Source: Bacteroidales bacterium | Lineage (GTDB): Bacteria; Bacteroidota; Bacteroidia; Bacteroidales; UBA7960 | Length of the DNA: 44,575 nt | Reading direction: 5' to 3' | Assembly (NCBI GenBank): GCA_019429055.1 | Contig: JAHYJP010000009.1 | Coordinates: 1-44,575, forward strand | In this document: positions 24,319-33,405 of the stretch, in pieces | Numbering within the stretch: position 1 is the first letter of the stretch | Layout: each line of letters opens with the position of its first letter | Program-made: the position numbers and the translations under genes | Notes under the pieces: model-generated | Seen by the model: the letters and a program-made list of their open reading frames with translations, nothing else | Told to the model about the DNA's origin: nothing | Databases searched by the model: none

Positions 24319-25854
24319 ATGTTTACAGAAAAAGATCTGGAGCAGTTAAAAGAAAAAGGTATTTCCGTTGATATGGCAAAAGACCAGATCCGGAATTTTG
24401 AAAAAGGTTTTCCTTTTATAAAACTGGCTTCTCCTGCAACTCCGGGTGACGGTATCATTCAGATTGACCAGGATCAGCTCAAGGAATACGTGGAGTTTTA
24501 TGATGAAAAATATCCGGCACTGGATATTGTGAAATTTGTTCCGGCAAGTGGCGCAGCAACTCGTATGTTTAAGGATCTTTTTACCTGGCGCGATGAGCTT
24601 CGCAAAGGTAAATCTGCTGAAAATATTGCTGCATCTGACAAGCAGGCCGCACAGTTTTTCGCAGAAATGGAAACTTTTGCCTTTTGGGATGACCTGAAAA
24701 ATGTATTGAACGACAAAGGTTTGGATGCAAATGCGCTTCTGGAAAAGAAAGATTACTTGTCCCTGATAGATCATTTGCTTGATGATGATGGACTTGGATA
24801 CGCTATGCTGCCCAAGGGCCTGCTTCGTTTTCACAAATATAAAGATTTCAGCCGGACCCCACTTGAAGAGCATCTGGTAGAAGGAGCGAACTATGTTCGT
24901 AAATCGAGCAATGTTGTTAAGCTTCATTTCACCGTTTCGCCGGAACACAGGGGGCGGTTTATCAATCATGTGGGTAGTGTTATCAAAAGTTATGAGGAAA
25001 ACTTCGGGACGGGTTTTGAAGTAAGGTTCTCGGTTCAGAAACCATCAACCGACACCATGGCGGTTGATCTGGAAAACAATCCCTTTCGCGATAGCGATGG
25101 TTCGCTGCTGTTTCGTCCGGGTGGACATGGTGCACTCATTCAGAATCTGAATGAACTTACCGAAGACCTGGTATTCATCAAAAACATTGATAATGTAGTA
25201 CCCGATCGATTGAAAGAAGAAACCTACACCTACAAGAAATTACTGGGCGGGCTTTTACTCTTTCTGCAAGAAAAAGTATTCAGAATATTACGGGAGATTG
25301 ATGGCGGAAATTTTGCAGATGATGAATATGCTGTTGCCCGTACTTTTGCTATTGAACATTTGTGCATTGATGAAAAGATACTGCCCCACGATGATAAAGA
25401 AGGAATTTCTTTGCTCCGAAAACTTCTCGATCGGCCCATACGAATTTGTGGTATGGTAAAAAATGTGGGTGAACCCGGTGGTGGGCCCTTCTGGGTGCAG
25501 GATCCCAGATCAGGAATCAGATCGTTGCAGATTGTTGAATCTTCGCAGGTTGACCATAAGGATGCAGAGCAAAAGAAGATTTTTGAACAATCTACCCATT
25601 TTAATCCCGTTGATCTTGTTTGTTCGCTGAAAGATCATACAGGAAAGGCCTACGATCTCGCCGGGTTTGTTGATCCGGAAACCGGATTTATCAGTTATAA
25701 AAGTAAGGATGGCAAAGACCTGAAAGCTCAGGAGTTGCCCGGCCTGTGGAATGGGGCAATGGCAAATTGGAATACCATCTTTGTGGAGGTTCCACTGATA
25801 ACCTTCAATCCGGTAAAAACCATTATGGATCTTTTACGGGAAGAACACAGGTAA
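24319..25854 (+). CDS. DUF4301-family protein
   Basis: 511 residues, cytoplasmic, no signal peptide. The sequence fits the Bacteroidota DUF4301 family: the early VKFVPASGAATRMFKDL, then GLLRFHKYKDFSRTPLEEHL, FRPGGHGALIQNLNEL and the end segment NVGEPGGGPFWVQD. The function is not established. The ASGAATRM stretch followed by Lys resembles the GGxGTRM...K signature of sugar-nucleotide transferases, and GGHGALIQNL also fits a nucleotide-binding fold, so a nucleotidyltransferase-like activity is a reasonable hypothesis. It is probably cotranscribed with the GroES-like gene. Its stop is 14 bp from the stop of the convergent TlpA-like gene. Confidence 0.85.
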   Translation: MFTEKDLEQLKEKGISVDMAKDQIRNFEKGFPFIKLASPATPGDGIIQIDQDQLKEYVEFYDEKYPALDIVKFVPASGAATRMFKDLFTWRDELRKGKSAENIAASDKQAAQFFAEMETFAFWDDLKNVLNDKGLDANALLEKKDYLSLIDHLLDDDGLGYAMLPKGLLRFHKYKDFSRTPLEEHLVEGANYVRKSSNVVKLHFTVSPEHRGRFINHVGSVIKSYEENFGTGFEVRFSVQKPSTDTMAVDLENNPFRDSDGSLLFRPGGHGALIQNLNELTEDLVFIKNIDNVVPDRLKEETYTYKKLLGGLLLFLQEKVFRILREIDGGNFADDEYAVARTFAIEHLCIDEKILPHDDKEGISLLRKLLDRPIRICGMVKNVGEPGGGPFWVQDPRSGIRSLQIVESSQVDHKDAEQKKIFEQSTHFNPVDLVCSLKDHTGKAYDLAGFVDPETGFISYKSKDGKDLKAQELPGLWNGAMANWNTIFVEVPLITFNPVKTIMDLLREEHR

Positions 25855-25868
25855 ACCGGAGATAATTT

Positions 25869-27278
25869 TTAATTTGTCAGTTCCCTGTTGATAATCTCTT
25901 CAGCCTGTTCCACTGTGATTCTTTTGGCTATGATGCGTTTATCCTCATCAAGCAGGAAGATCAGTGGTGTAGCCCAGATATCGTATTTATCGCGAAAGCC
26001 TGAAGAATTGACAGGATCGTTTACATGAATCCATTCCAGGCCATTTGCTTTTATGTAATCAAGCCATTTATTGCGATCGGCTTCAGTATTTGCGGCAAAT
26101 ATTTCCACACCTTTGGGATGGAGCTTTTCGTAAAACTTTTTCATAAGAGGAGTTTGTCGTTTACAATGGCTACACTCTGAATCCCAGAAATAAAGTACCG
26201 TAAACCTGGCATCCACATCATGCAGGCTCAGTGGTTTGCGATCGGGAGCAAACATGGTAATATCGGGAGCAATTTTACCAATGAGCAAAGGCTTAAGGGC
26301 CATGGCTCGTTCTGAAATTCTTTCCAGTTGCTCGGGGGTTACCCAGTCAGCTTCGCCGGTCATATAATAATCTTCCACCATGTGTACAAAAACAGCATCC
26401 ATACCCATGATCTGAGATCTTTCAAAGGTATTGGTAACGAAGAAAACCACATATTTAAACATCTCGGGATGGGCGCGTGATTTTTCAACCAGCCTGTCAG
26501 CCTCAACAATAATACTGTCGGGGATTTGCATCAATACCCGGGTAAAGAACTGATTGAGTTTGGCATGAAATACCGGAGTACGCAGGATCCGGTCATCAGA
26601 GAAGTCAATGTTATTCCAGAAGTTGCGCTTATAAACCTGGTACATGTAATCGTTGTCGGGAGTTCCATCTTCCTTCAGGGGAGCCTCGGGCATGGGTGGT
26701 TCTTTCTGTGCCATGAGAATTCGGGCAAACAAGCCATCAGGCGATTGGTTTATGATCTCATCCTGCAGCGATTTCACTTTTGCATCAGCTTCCGCGAGCT
26801 TGCTACGCAGTTCTGCTTGTCTTTCGGGTGTGGTAGATGGGTCCTGAAGCTCTGCCCGTGCAGGACCTATCACTTCATTTTCCCTGCCAATAAGACGCAT
26901 GTAATCGTAAAAGATTTCATTATCCTGTGAGTTCTCAAATTTCATGGTGTTGATGAAGTTATCCATTTCAGTCTCTATTCTGAAATGCTGATTATGATCC
27001 ACAATAACCTCAAAGTATTTCTGATCTGGCAAAACGATCATATACATTCCCGGATCGAGGCGTTCTTCGCCCTGGAACCGGAACCTTCCATCCTGATCTA
27101 TTCTTACTGTATCCTGAATGTATTGACGGTTTCCAAAATGATAGGCCAGCATAGAAATGGTATCCTGTAAACCTGTTACTTTAACTTCAATATTGTGTCC
27201 TTTTTCGGCAATGGCACAACTCAGGACACTTCCGGTAATTAAAATGGTATAGAAAAGTCTCTTTAGATTCATTTTCAA
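25869..27278 (-). CDS. TlpA-like thioredoxin-fold lipoprotein (DUF4369-DUF5106-thioredoxin)
   Basis: 469 residues. A lipoprotein signal (GSVLSCAIAEKG, Cys near residue 21) leads to a DUF4369-type beta domain (~25-130), a helical middle resembling DUF5106 (~130-330), and a C-terminal thioredoxin fold with the redox pair CSHC near 369-372 (YFWDSECSHCKRQTPLMKKF), followed by the cis-Pro segment IWATPLIFLLD. This arrangement is widespread in Bacteroidota. It probably works as an envelope disulfide reductase or oxidoreductase, though no partner protein can be named. The CxxC pair is intact. Confidence 0.88.
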   Translation of the reverse strand: MKMNLKRLFYTILITGSVLSCAIAEKGHNIEVKVTGLQDTISMLAYHFGNRQYIQDTVRIDQDGRFRFQGEERLDPGMYMIVLPDQKYFEVIVDHNQHFRIETEMDNFINTMKFENSQDNEIFYDYMRLIGRENEVIGPARAELQDPSTTPERQAELRSKLAEADAKVKSLQDEIINQSPDGLFARILMAQKEPPMPEAPLKEDGTPDNDYMYQVYKRNFWNNIDFSDDRILRTPVFHAKLNQFFTRVLMQIPDSIIVEADRLVEKSRAHPEMFKYVVFFVTNTFERSQIMGMDAVFVHMVEDYYMTGEADWVTPEQLERISERAMALKPLLIGKIAPDITMFAPDRKPLSLHDVDARFTVLYFWDSECSHCKRQTPLMKKFYEKLHPKGVEIFAANTEADRNKWLDYIKANGLEWIHVNDPVNSSGFRDKYDIWATPLIFLLDEDKRIIAKRITVEQAEEIINRELTN

Positions 27279-27666
27279 TCTGGTTTTTTGTGTGAAGTTT
27301 TGCGCAAATGCGAATTTAATAACAATTCATCAGCCCTTGATGTTTTTCGCTTTTTTTTTGATTCCAGATGGATAAGGGTTATGAAAATGTTAATATCAGT
27401 CCGGAAACAGAAAGGATGAATCTTACACGTAGTAACTAAAAAATATTTTATCCCGATTGATGAAAAAAACCACCTGATTTATTTACAAGAAACCACCAGA
27501 AACCTTTGCTTTATTTGCTTAGATTTCAACCGGGTAATTTTACGCATTTACAGTCTTGAAATTCACGGGTTTACACTGTTGGATTTAATATTTTACTGAT
27601 TTTACTTTGTATGTAACCCTTTGACAGTAAAATGAGTATACACAGAAGCAACATAATCCAATAGTT
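27279..27666. other. 388-bp divergent intergenic region
   Basis: This AT-rich spacer separates the TlpA-like gene (-) and the GLUG/T9SS gene (+). Its right end holds the promoter at 27579. I saw no hairpin, RNA gene or credible small ORF in the rest; the ORF at 27571-27840 on the minus strand overlaps the real + gene and looks like a shadow. Confidence 0.5.
27579..27609 (+). promoter_or_regulatory. Promoter of GLUG/T9SS gene
   Basis: TTG (27579-27581), a 20-nt spacer, then TTACTTTG (27602-27609) fit the Bacteroidota promoter with one mismatch in the -7 box. Transcription would begin near 27616, leaving a leader of about 50 nt before ATG 27667. Confidence 0.45.
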
Positions 27667-30183
27667 ATGAAAAAGTTTTTCACATCTCTGGTAACAGTTT
27701 TTGTTTTTGTGGTTTCTGGTAATATGCTGGCATACAGTCAGTTTGCCGGTGGCAGTGGCACCGAAAATGATCCGTATATCATACTGGATGCCACCCATCT
27801 TAACAATGTCAGAAATTTTCCTGGCAGTTATTTCCGGCAAGATGATGATATTGATTTCAGCAAACCGCCCAATAATACATTTACCAACTGGCTGCCAATA
27901 GGTGGCAGCGGATCGTCACTTAGGTTTACAGGTCATTATGACGGAAACGGTTATGCGATCAAAAATCTGAATATTTTGCGTGCAGGTATAGCCAATGTGG
28001 GTTTATTCGGTCATATTGGTGTAAGCGGGAATGGCGCAACAACCATAAAAAATCTGGGACTTGAAAGTGTTTATGTTGTAGGTGGACGTTTTACCGGTGC
28101 TCTTGTAGGCAAGGTTACCGGAAATCATAATACACGCATAGAAAATTGTTACGTAACAGGTGGTATTGTTGGTGGAGACGGAGCTACAGGAGGACTGGTA
28201 GGTTCAAATAACAGTTACCTGGCAGATGCATCAGCAGCTGAAAGCTTCAGGCCTGTTATTCATAATTGCTGGGCCAAAGTGAATGTGCTGCTCAGAACCA
28301 CTTCTATTACCCATGGAAAAGATAAATATGGCGGTCTGGTGGGGTGTAATCAGAAAGGATTGATTTCTAACAGCTTTGCCAGGGGTAATGTAAATGTTCC
28401 CGGTGGTTCACGTATTGGCGGACTTGTAGGTTGCGTTGAATACCGGGGTATGGTAATACATTCTTACTCTACAGGCTCAGTTACGGTCAATGATACTACA
28501 TCACCCCACATTGGCGGACTGATTGGAATGACAGGGATAGGTGCAAATATGGGTACTGTTAGCAACTGTTATTGGGATAAGGAGTCGTCAGGTATGGAAA
28601 CAAGTGCTGCAGGAACCGGCCTTACTACCAGTGAGATGAAAGAACCGGAAAGTTATTCTGACTGGGACTTTCTGGCAACCTGGGAAATTATTGATACAGA
28701 AAATGACAAATATCCTTTAATCAGGGAGATCTATGACCCCACTTACATCTGGACATGGCAACCATCAGGTACAAATAACGACTGGAGTAATAAAAACAAC
28801 TGGGATCAGGGCACCCCACCTCCTCCGGGCGCTACGGTAAGGATCGTTAATCATAGCACAAAACCCGTTCTTGATGAAAATATAAGCATTTACACCCTTT
28901 TCATGGATGCTAATGCCGAAATGATCATTGGAAGCGGTTTTACACTTACCATTACGGGTGAGCTGGTTACAAATCCCGCAATATTCTCAAAAATTACGGG
29001 CGAAGGAATTGTGAAATTTTCGGGAAGTACTACACAAAGGATTTCCAATGTTTTATTTGAAAATATCACCATTTCCAATTTTAATAATGTGCGCATGAGC
29101 GGAGATGTTGACGTGACCGGAATTTTACGCATGGAAAATGGATTACTGAATCTTAACGGACATATCCTTCGTTTGGGCGAAAATGGCGAAATCAAAGAAA
29201 GTGAATACAACAATATATCATCAAGGGTTTTTGGCTTGAATGGTCATATTGAAATGAATCGTTACCTGAATAACCCTTCAGGAAATATCAGTGGAATTGG
29301 TCTTGAAATTGAAACACCAAATAACCTTGGAAACACCATAATCAGAAGAGGACATAGTGAACTTAATTATTCAGATGATACCCGCAGCATTCTCAGATGG
29401 TTTGATATCATTCCTGAAAATAATACTGACCTGGATGCAACAATTATATTCCATTATTTTATTGGAGAATTGAATCTGTTTGATGAGTCGGCCAACTTTT
29501 CACTTTTCAAAAGCGCAGGTCATGAATATCATCCTGATATGGAATGGATATGGGTACCCTCCGATGTGGATGCTGCAGGCAAAAGGATCATAGCTCATAA
29601 TATTGAAAGTTTCAGCCGCTGGACAGCAGGCAGTTCTGATGATCCAATGCCTATTTCATTATTATCATTTCAGGCAAAAGTACTGAACAACCAGGAAGTT
29701 TTCATTGAATGGGTTACTGCCGCAGAAATCAATAATGACTTTTTTACGGTTGAAAAAAGTGTTGATGGAGTTTCATGGGATTTACTTACTGTTGTCAATG
29801 GCTCAGGTACTACCAGTCAGTCAAAATATTATTCTGCCCGGGATACCGACCCTTTTGCCGGGATTTCCTATTATCGACTGAAACAAACTGACTACGATGG
29901 AACTTTCGAATATTTTTCTCCGGTAAGCGTTTACCTGGAAAGAAATGTGGAAGAACACTTCACCCTTTATCCCAATCCCAATAATGGAAACTTTAGTATC
30001 AGTTATCAGGGTGACCGGGATGTAGAATGGCGAATCTTTGATATGCAGGGCAGGATAATTTATTCTTCGGTTTTAAGTGCCAGGAATATCACTTCGGTAA
30101 ATCTGCCTCAATTACCTGCCGGACTTTATACCGTAGTATTCTATTCTGATGAACCGGTTTCTCAGAAAATGCTTATAAGATAA
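27667..30183 (+). CDS. Secreted GLUG-repeat protein with T9SS C-terminal sorting domain
   Basis: 838 residues. A signal peptide (cleavage near AYS-Q, residue 24) is followed by a beta-helix-like region (~95-330) with GLUG-type repeats (GLFGHIG, GALVGKVTG, GGLVGSNNS, GGLVGCNQKG, GGLVGCVEYRG, GGLIGMTG). A middle beta-rich region (~360-650) and a fibronectin-like segment (ISLLSFQAKVLNNQEVFIEW) come next. The last ~75 residues (LYPNPNNGNFSISYQ...GLYTVVFYS...KMLIR) are a type A T9SS sorting signal, so the protein should cross the outer membrane by T9SS and be surface-attached or released. The role is likely adhesion or glycan contact. No catalytic residues were identified. Confidence 0.85.
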   Translation: MKKFFTSLVTVFVFVVSGNMLAYSQFAGGSGTENDPYIILDATHLNNVRNFPGSYFRQDDDIDFSKPPNNTFTNWLPIGGSGSSLRFTGHYDGNGYAIKNLNILRAGIANVGLFGHIGVSGNGATTIKNLGLESVYVVGGRFTGALVGKVTGNHNTRIENCYVTGGIVGGDGATGGLVGSNNSYLADASAAESFRPVIHNCWAKVNVLLRTTSITHGKDKYGGLVGCNQKGLISNSFARGNVNVPGGSRIGGLVGCVEYRGMVIHSYSTGSVTVNDTTSPHIGGLIGMTGIGANMGTVSNCYWDKESSGMETSAAGTGLTTSEMKEPESYSDWDFLATWEIIDTENDKYPLIREIYDPTYIWTWQPSGTNNDWSNKNNWDQGTPPPPGATVRIVNHSTKPVLDENISIYTLFMDANAEMIIGSGFTLTITGELVTNPAIFSKITGEGIVKFSGSTTQRISNVLFENITISNFNNVRMSGDVDVTGILRMENGLLNLNGHILRLGENGEIKESEYNNISSRVFGLNGHIEMNRYLNNPSGNISGIGLEIETPNNLGNTIIRRGHSELNYSDDTRSILRWFDIIPENNTDLDATIIFHYFIGELNLFDESANFSLFKSAGHEYHPDMEWIWVPSDVDAAGKRIIAHNIESFSRWTAGSSDDPMPISLLSFQAKVLNNQEVFIEWVTAAEINNDFFTVEKSVDGVSWDLLTVVNGSGTTSQSKYYSARDTDPFAGISYYRLKQTDYDGTFEYFSPVSVYLERNVEEHFTLYPNPNNGNFSISYQGDRDVEWRIFDMQGRIIYSSVLSARNITSVNLPQLPAGLYTVVFYSDEPVSQKMLIR

Positions 30184-30210
30184 TTTGGTTTTTAGGTTTA
30201 TGGACTCCCG

Positions 30211-30251
30211 CTCCCCGGTTTAATCTTTACAATTTGCCGGGGAGTTTTTTT
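30211..30251 (+). terminator. Intrinsic terminator between convergent genes
   Basis: CTCCCCGG (30211-30218) pairs with CCGGGGAG (30237-30244), followed by seven T residues. It ends the GLUG/T9SS gene, and its T run touches the stop codon of the convergent DUF5063 gene. Confidence 0.8.
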
Positions 30252-30798
30252 ACAGATCTGAAAGGTCTTCGTCTGAGAAAAGTTCAGGGTCAATACTGTC
30301 GCGATAAATTTTGCCGTGCACATAGCCCAAAGCCTGCAAAACTCTTAACCCCCAGTGGTTTTCATAGAGCTTTTGTAGTTCTGCAACAGCACATTCCTTG
30401 CTGGTGAGAGGAGCTTTCTGGTAAAGCAGAACAAAATCTTTCATGTCCTGGTAAATATCGGCCAGATTATCAGCCAGGCTTACTTCTTCGGTATCGTAGT
30501 TGTGATCGTGCACATAATACACATCTTCTTTGTCAAATTTTTCTCTCAGTATCTTGAAAATTCCTTCCCATTGTTCTTCTGTGACAAACCGCTCCATGTA
30601 ATCGGGTTCTGCCTCTATTCCTGATGGCATCATGGCACCTTTCAGGTAAAGCAGGGGCCCGATTTTCTGGAAGTAAGAAAAAATTTCCTGGGCAGAGTAT
30701 TTCTCAACCTGCTCAAAGAAAAGACAGTATTCATGGGCTACAGTTATCATTTCAAGCACCTGGCGAGATAAAACGTGATTTTCCTGTGGGTTGGTCAT
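30250..30798 (-). CDS. DUF5063-family protein
   Basis: 182 residues, acidic and mostly helical, no signal peptide. The pattern (VLEMITVAHEYCLFFEQ; QKIGPLLYLKGAMMP; EVSLADNLADIYQDMKDFVLLYQ; ENHWGLRVLQALGYVHG) is that of DUF5063, a cytoplasmic family common in Bacteroidota with no assigned role. It is transcribed away from the tRNA-Leu pair. Confidence 0.82.
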   Translation of the reverse strand: MTNPQENHVLSRQVLEMITVAHEYCLFFEQVEKYSAQEIFSYFQKIGPLLYLKGAMMPSGIEAEPDYMERFVTEEQWEGIFKILREKFDKEDVYYVHDHNYDTEEVSLADNLADIYQDMKDFVLLYQKAPLTSKECAVAELQKLYENHWGLRVLQALGYVHGKIYRDSIDPELFSDEDLSDL

Positions 30799-30857
30799 GA
30801 TTCTAATTTTTGTACAAACCTAAGAAAAAACATTGTAAAAAAATGCAACAAAAGCTA

Positions 30858-30887
30858 TTGTGTGAAATAAAACTTTTCTTACCTTTG
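30858..30887 (+). promoter_or_regulatory. tRNA-Leu operon promoter
   Basis: TTG (30858-30860), 19 nt, then a perfect -7 box TACCTTTG (30880-30887). It is the best promoter match in the window. Transcription should start near 30894, giving a leader of about 60 nt before the first tRNA. Confidence 0.72.
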
Positions 30888-30955
30888 CCACACATTTTCA
30901 AAAAGGGATTTTACAACGGTCTTTCCATAGTGAAAAACAGAAAATGTAACAACAA

Positions 30956-31039
30956 GCCCAGGTGGTGAAATTGGTAGACACGCTACTTTGAGGGGGTAGT
31001 GAGCGCAAGCTCGTGCAAGTTCGAGTCTTGTCCTGGGCA
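30956..31039 (+). tRNA. tRNA-Leu (anticodon GAG)
   Basis: 84 nt class II tRNA. The acceptor GCCCAGG pairs with CCTGGGC with discriminator A. The D-loop TTGGTAGAC is normal. The anticodon stem CTACT/GGTAG holds loop TTGAGGG with anticodon GAG at 30990-30992 (reads CUU/CUC). The long variable arm GAGCGCAAGCTC and T-loop TTCGAGTC are present. CCA is not encoded. It is about 83% identical to the next tRNA. Confidence 0.95.
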
Positions 31040-31074
31040 CAATCGTTTAAGAATATAAGATCTTTAATTTACTG

Positions 31075-31158
31075 GCCCAGATGGCGAAATTGGTAGACGC
31101 GCTAGTTTCAGGGACTAGTGTACGCAAGTACGTGCAGGTTCGAGTCCTGTTCTGGGCA
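31075..31158 (+). tRNA. tRNA-Leu (anticodon CAG)
   Basis: 84 nt. The acceptor GCCCAGA pairs with TCTGGGC, discriminator A. The anticodon stem CTAGT/ACTAG holds loop TTCAGGG with anticodon CAG at 31109-31111 (reads CUG). The variable arm GTACGCAAGTAC is intact, and CCA is not encoded. It lies 35 nt after the first tRNA with no promoter between, so it is probably co-transcribed. Confidence 0.95.
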
Positions 31159-31253
31159 CATTATCTCTTTCCTGGTAAAATTAAATCAATATACTGTTTT
31201 TTTTCTTCCGGTAATTTAACTGCTTGTTATTTCTAATGGGTTCAAATACTGCG

Positions 31254-32039
31254 TTAATCCAACTCGTTTAATACCCTTTCAATCTGCAAAGCAATACTTT
31301 CAATCTGTGGACCATATTCATAGGTTTCTTCTGTGTATGCTCTGACGAATAAATCATAAAAAGTTATTCTGAGTTCTGAGTAGGTTTTTAGTTTTGAGAC
31401 CAGGTCTTCCAGTTCTTTAGGTAAATCATCCAATGCCAGGATTTCGCTGGTGAGAACCACATTTTGCTTCCAGAGGTTTTTGCCATGTTTGAATTCGGTG
31501 ATTAATTCATCATCCTCCAGGTAACCCATTTTATCAAAAACTATCAGGGCCTGTGCCTCATTATCAATGAAAAGGTTAATATTATGCTCGTAGGTTGCTA
31601 TATCAAAGTCATAATCCGGTTCGCTTGCATATATATATCCAATTACACCAGTAGCTATAAGCAAACTAAATACCAGTCCTATACCAGCTGCTCTCCAGGC
31701 AGAATAAAACTCACCACGGCTGTCCTTATGCTCCTGTAAAGTTTGTCCCTGCAATTTGTTTGCTATCAGATAAATCAGTCCAGTGTATATGGCAGGAATT
31801 AATGAACTGGGAATTTTGTCGATGGTGGTTTCCGGGAGAGAAAATAGCATCACAAACAGAAGAATTGTGGATAGTATACCTATAAATAAAGAATTCACTG
31901 CTTTTTTATCATCGTTCAGATTCAGGAAGTTTCTTCTGATCAGGATTCCTGCAGCAATGGGGCCACCTAAAAAAGTGGCAATGGAGATAGATCTTAATGA
32001 ATAAAATTTCACGTATTCATTGGTAGTTTTCTCGTTCAT
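31254..32039 (-). CDS. Unrecognised membrane protein
   Basis: 261 residues. Four hydrophobic segments lie in the first ~140 residues (FLGGPIAAGILI; SLFIGILSTILLFVMLF; LIPAIYTGLIYLIA; AAGIGLVFSLLIATGVIGYIY). A ~120-residue soluble acidic, helical C-terminal part follows, with no Cys pair or catalytic motif. The topology suggests an inner-membrane anchor carrying a small soluble domain. I do not recognise the family. It lies directly after the tRNA pair and may belong to the accessory part of the region. Confidence 0.65.
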   Translation of the reverse strand: MNEKTTNEYVKFYSLRSISIATFLGGPIAAGILIRRNFLNLNDDKKAVNSLFIGILSTILLFVMLFSLPETTIDKIPSSLIPAIYTGLIYLIANKLQGQTLQEHKDSRGEFYSAWRAAGIGLVFSLLIATGVIGYIYASEPDYDFDIATYEHNINLFIDNEAQALIVFDKMGYLEDDELITEFKHGKNLWKQNVVLTSEILALDDLPKELEDLVSKLKTYSELRITFYDLFVRAYTEETYEYGPQIESIALQIERVLNELD

Positions 32040-32254
32040 GGTATTGAATTTTGGTTGAAATGATGAATTGTATTGCTGGCAAATGCAAGCTTATCAGCCT
32101 TATTATAATCATCTGCATCAGCAAATATATAATACTTTTCTATTTACCGGGTATTATTTGGCGATACAATACATTTTAAGTTTCGATTTTATGGCAATAA
32201 TTCCGGGAATTCTGCTATAATACTTATATTTGAATTATGCTTAATACTTTCGCA

Positions 32255-33397
32255 ATGAAGAGTACACTCTGGGTAATGATTTTCTTTCTGTTTTACTGGA
32301 CTTTGCAAGCACAGGATATCGCGGTGAACTGTGCTGAGAAAGCTGAAAACTTTTCCGTTGAAGTGGCCAGAGCCATGCTGGATGGTGATGATGAAATTCT
32401 GGCAGAAATTCTTTTTGCCTGGGAGCAGGAGTGCGGACTCACCGAACCGGTATTTCGTGCCCGCACCTTGCAGCTCCTTTCAGCAGGGCAGTTTCCGGGA
32501 CCACTGGAAGGAACTTCCATCCTTGAGCAAGCCATCGCTTTTGAAATCAGGTACAGGCTTATTGCTGAAAAAAGCCCTGCAGAAAGAGTCGATTATTATG
32601 CTTTTCATAAGGATTTTTTCGGATATGTTCCTATCAATGAAGACTTCGACAGGCAAACCATGCGCCAGGCTGCCCGGTTGATCAACGGGGTTGCGCCAGC
32701 AAGTATCGAATATCGCATACTGGAATTGTATGCCGGTGAACCTGAAAACTTTTTTGCTGCATTGCGCGACGGCGAGTTTCAGGAAACCGCTCTGGCAGCA
32801 GAATATCGCAACAGGCGGAATGAGCTGCTCAGGTTGCCCGAATTCAATGTCGGAATCAGAGCAGGCATGTGGTTCCCTATAAGTGATCTTGATGTATTGG
32901 GCACACACCCCTCGCTGGGTGTAAATGTGGGTTTGAAAAAAGGGCGTAATTATTTTGATGCGGTTTTTGATTTCAGGTTTGGAGAATCTGCCCGGCCTGT
33001 TTCGGTACTATTACAGGATACCCTGGTAAAGGTATCCAATTTTCAGGGAGGTTATTTGGGTCTGGAGTGGAGCAGGGTGCTGGTGCAGGGGCCTGATTAT
33101 AACCTGGAGTTATTTGCGGGATTGGGTTATGATCTGATTGAGCTGGTTGAAGATGGCCAGGATCCCGGGCGCAGATCGTATGGATCGTTTAATTTTACCA
33201 TTGGCCCGGCTTATCGTCATATTTTTTCAAATCTTACCTGGCTTAGCCTGAAACCTGCCTTTTCTTTCCTTAATCACGATAATCCGCAGGGAAGTTCTTT
33301 TAATGGTAACGCCTGGCTATTTACCATTGCATTCGGGTATTCAGATAATCCACGCAAAAGCCAGGGATTGAAAAGACTGGGATATTCCCGATGGTAA
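32255..33397 (+). CDS. Exported protein with probable outer-membrane beta-barrel C-terminal half
   Basis: 380 residues from ATG 32255. A -7-like TATATTTG at 32225-32232 would place the transcription start after the track's ATG at 32237, favouring the second ATG; that start also gives a good signal peptide (TLWVMIFFLFYWTLQAQ). Residues ~20-190 are helical. Residues ~195-370 alternate in the way of beta strands (FNVGIRAGMWFPIS; GVNVGLKKGRNYFDAVFDFRFG; YNLELFAGLGYDLIEL; NAWLFTIAFGYS), as in small outer-membrane barrels. Function unknown. Its stop is 8 bp from the convergent TPR-sensor gene. Confidence 0.7.
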   Translation: MKSTLWVMIFFLFYWTLQAQDIAVNCAEKAENFSVEVARAMLDGDDEILAEILFAWEQECGLTEPVFRARTLQLLSAGQFPGPLEGTSILEQAIAFEIRYRLIAEKSPAERVDYYAFHKDFFGYVPINEDFDRQTMRQAARLINGVAPASIEYRILELYAGEPENFFAALRDGEFQETALAAEYRNRRNELLRLPEFNVGIRAGMWFPISDLDVLGTHPSLGVNVGLKKGRNYFDAVFDFRFGESARPVSVLLQDTLVKVSNFQGGYLGLEWSRVLVQGPDYNLELFAGLGYDLIELVEDGQDPGRRSYGSFNFTIGPAYRHIFSNLTWLSLKPAFSFLNHDNPQGSSFNGNAWLFTIAFGYSDNPRKSQGLKRLGYSRW

Positions 33398-33405
33398 TTT
33401 CAGAT

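Noticed and set aside
24346-24969. 207-codon minus-strand ORF
   Set aside because: Antisense to DUF4301; its composition is that of a reversed coding frame.
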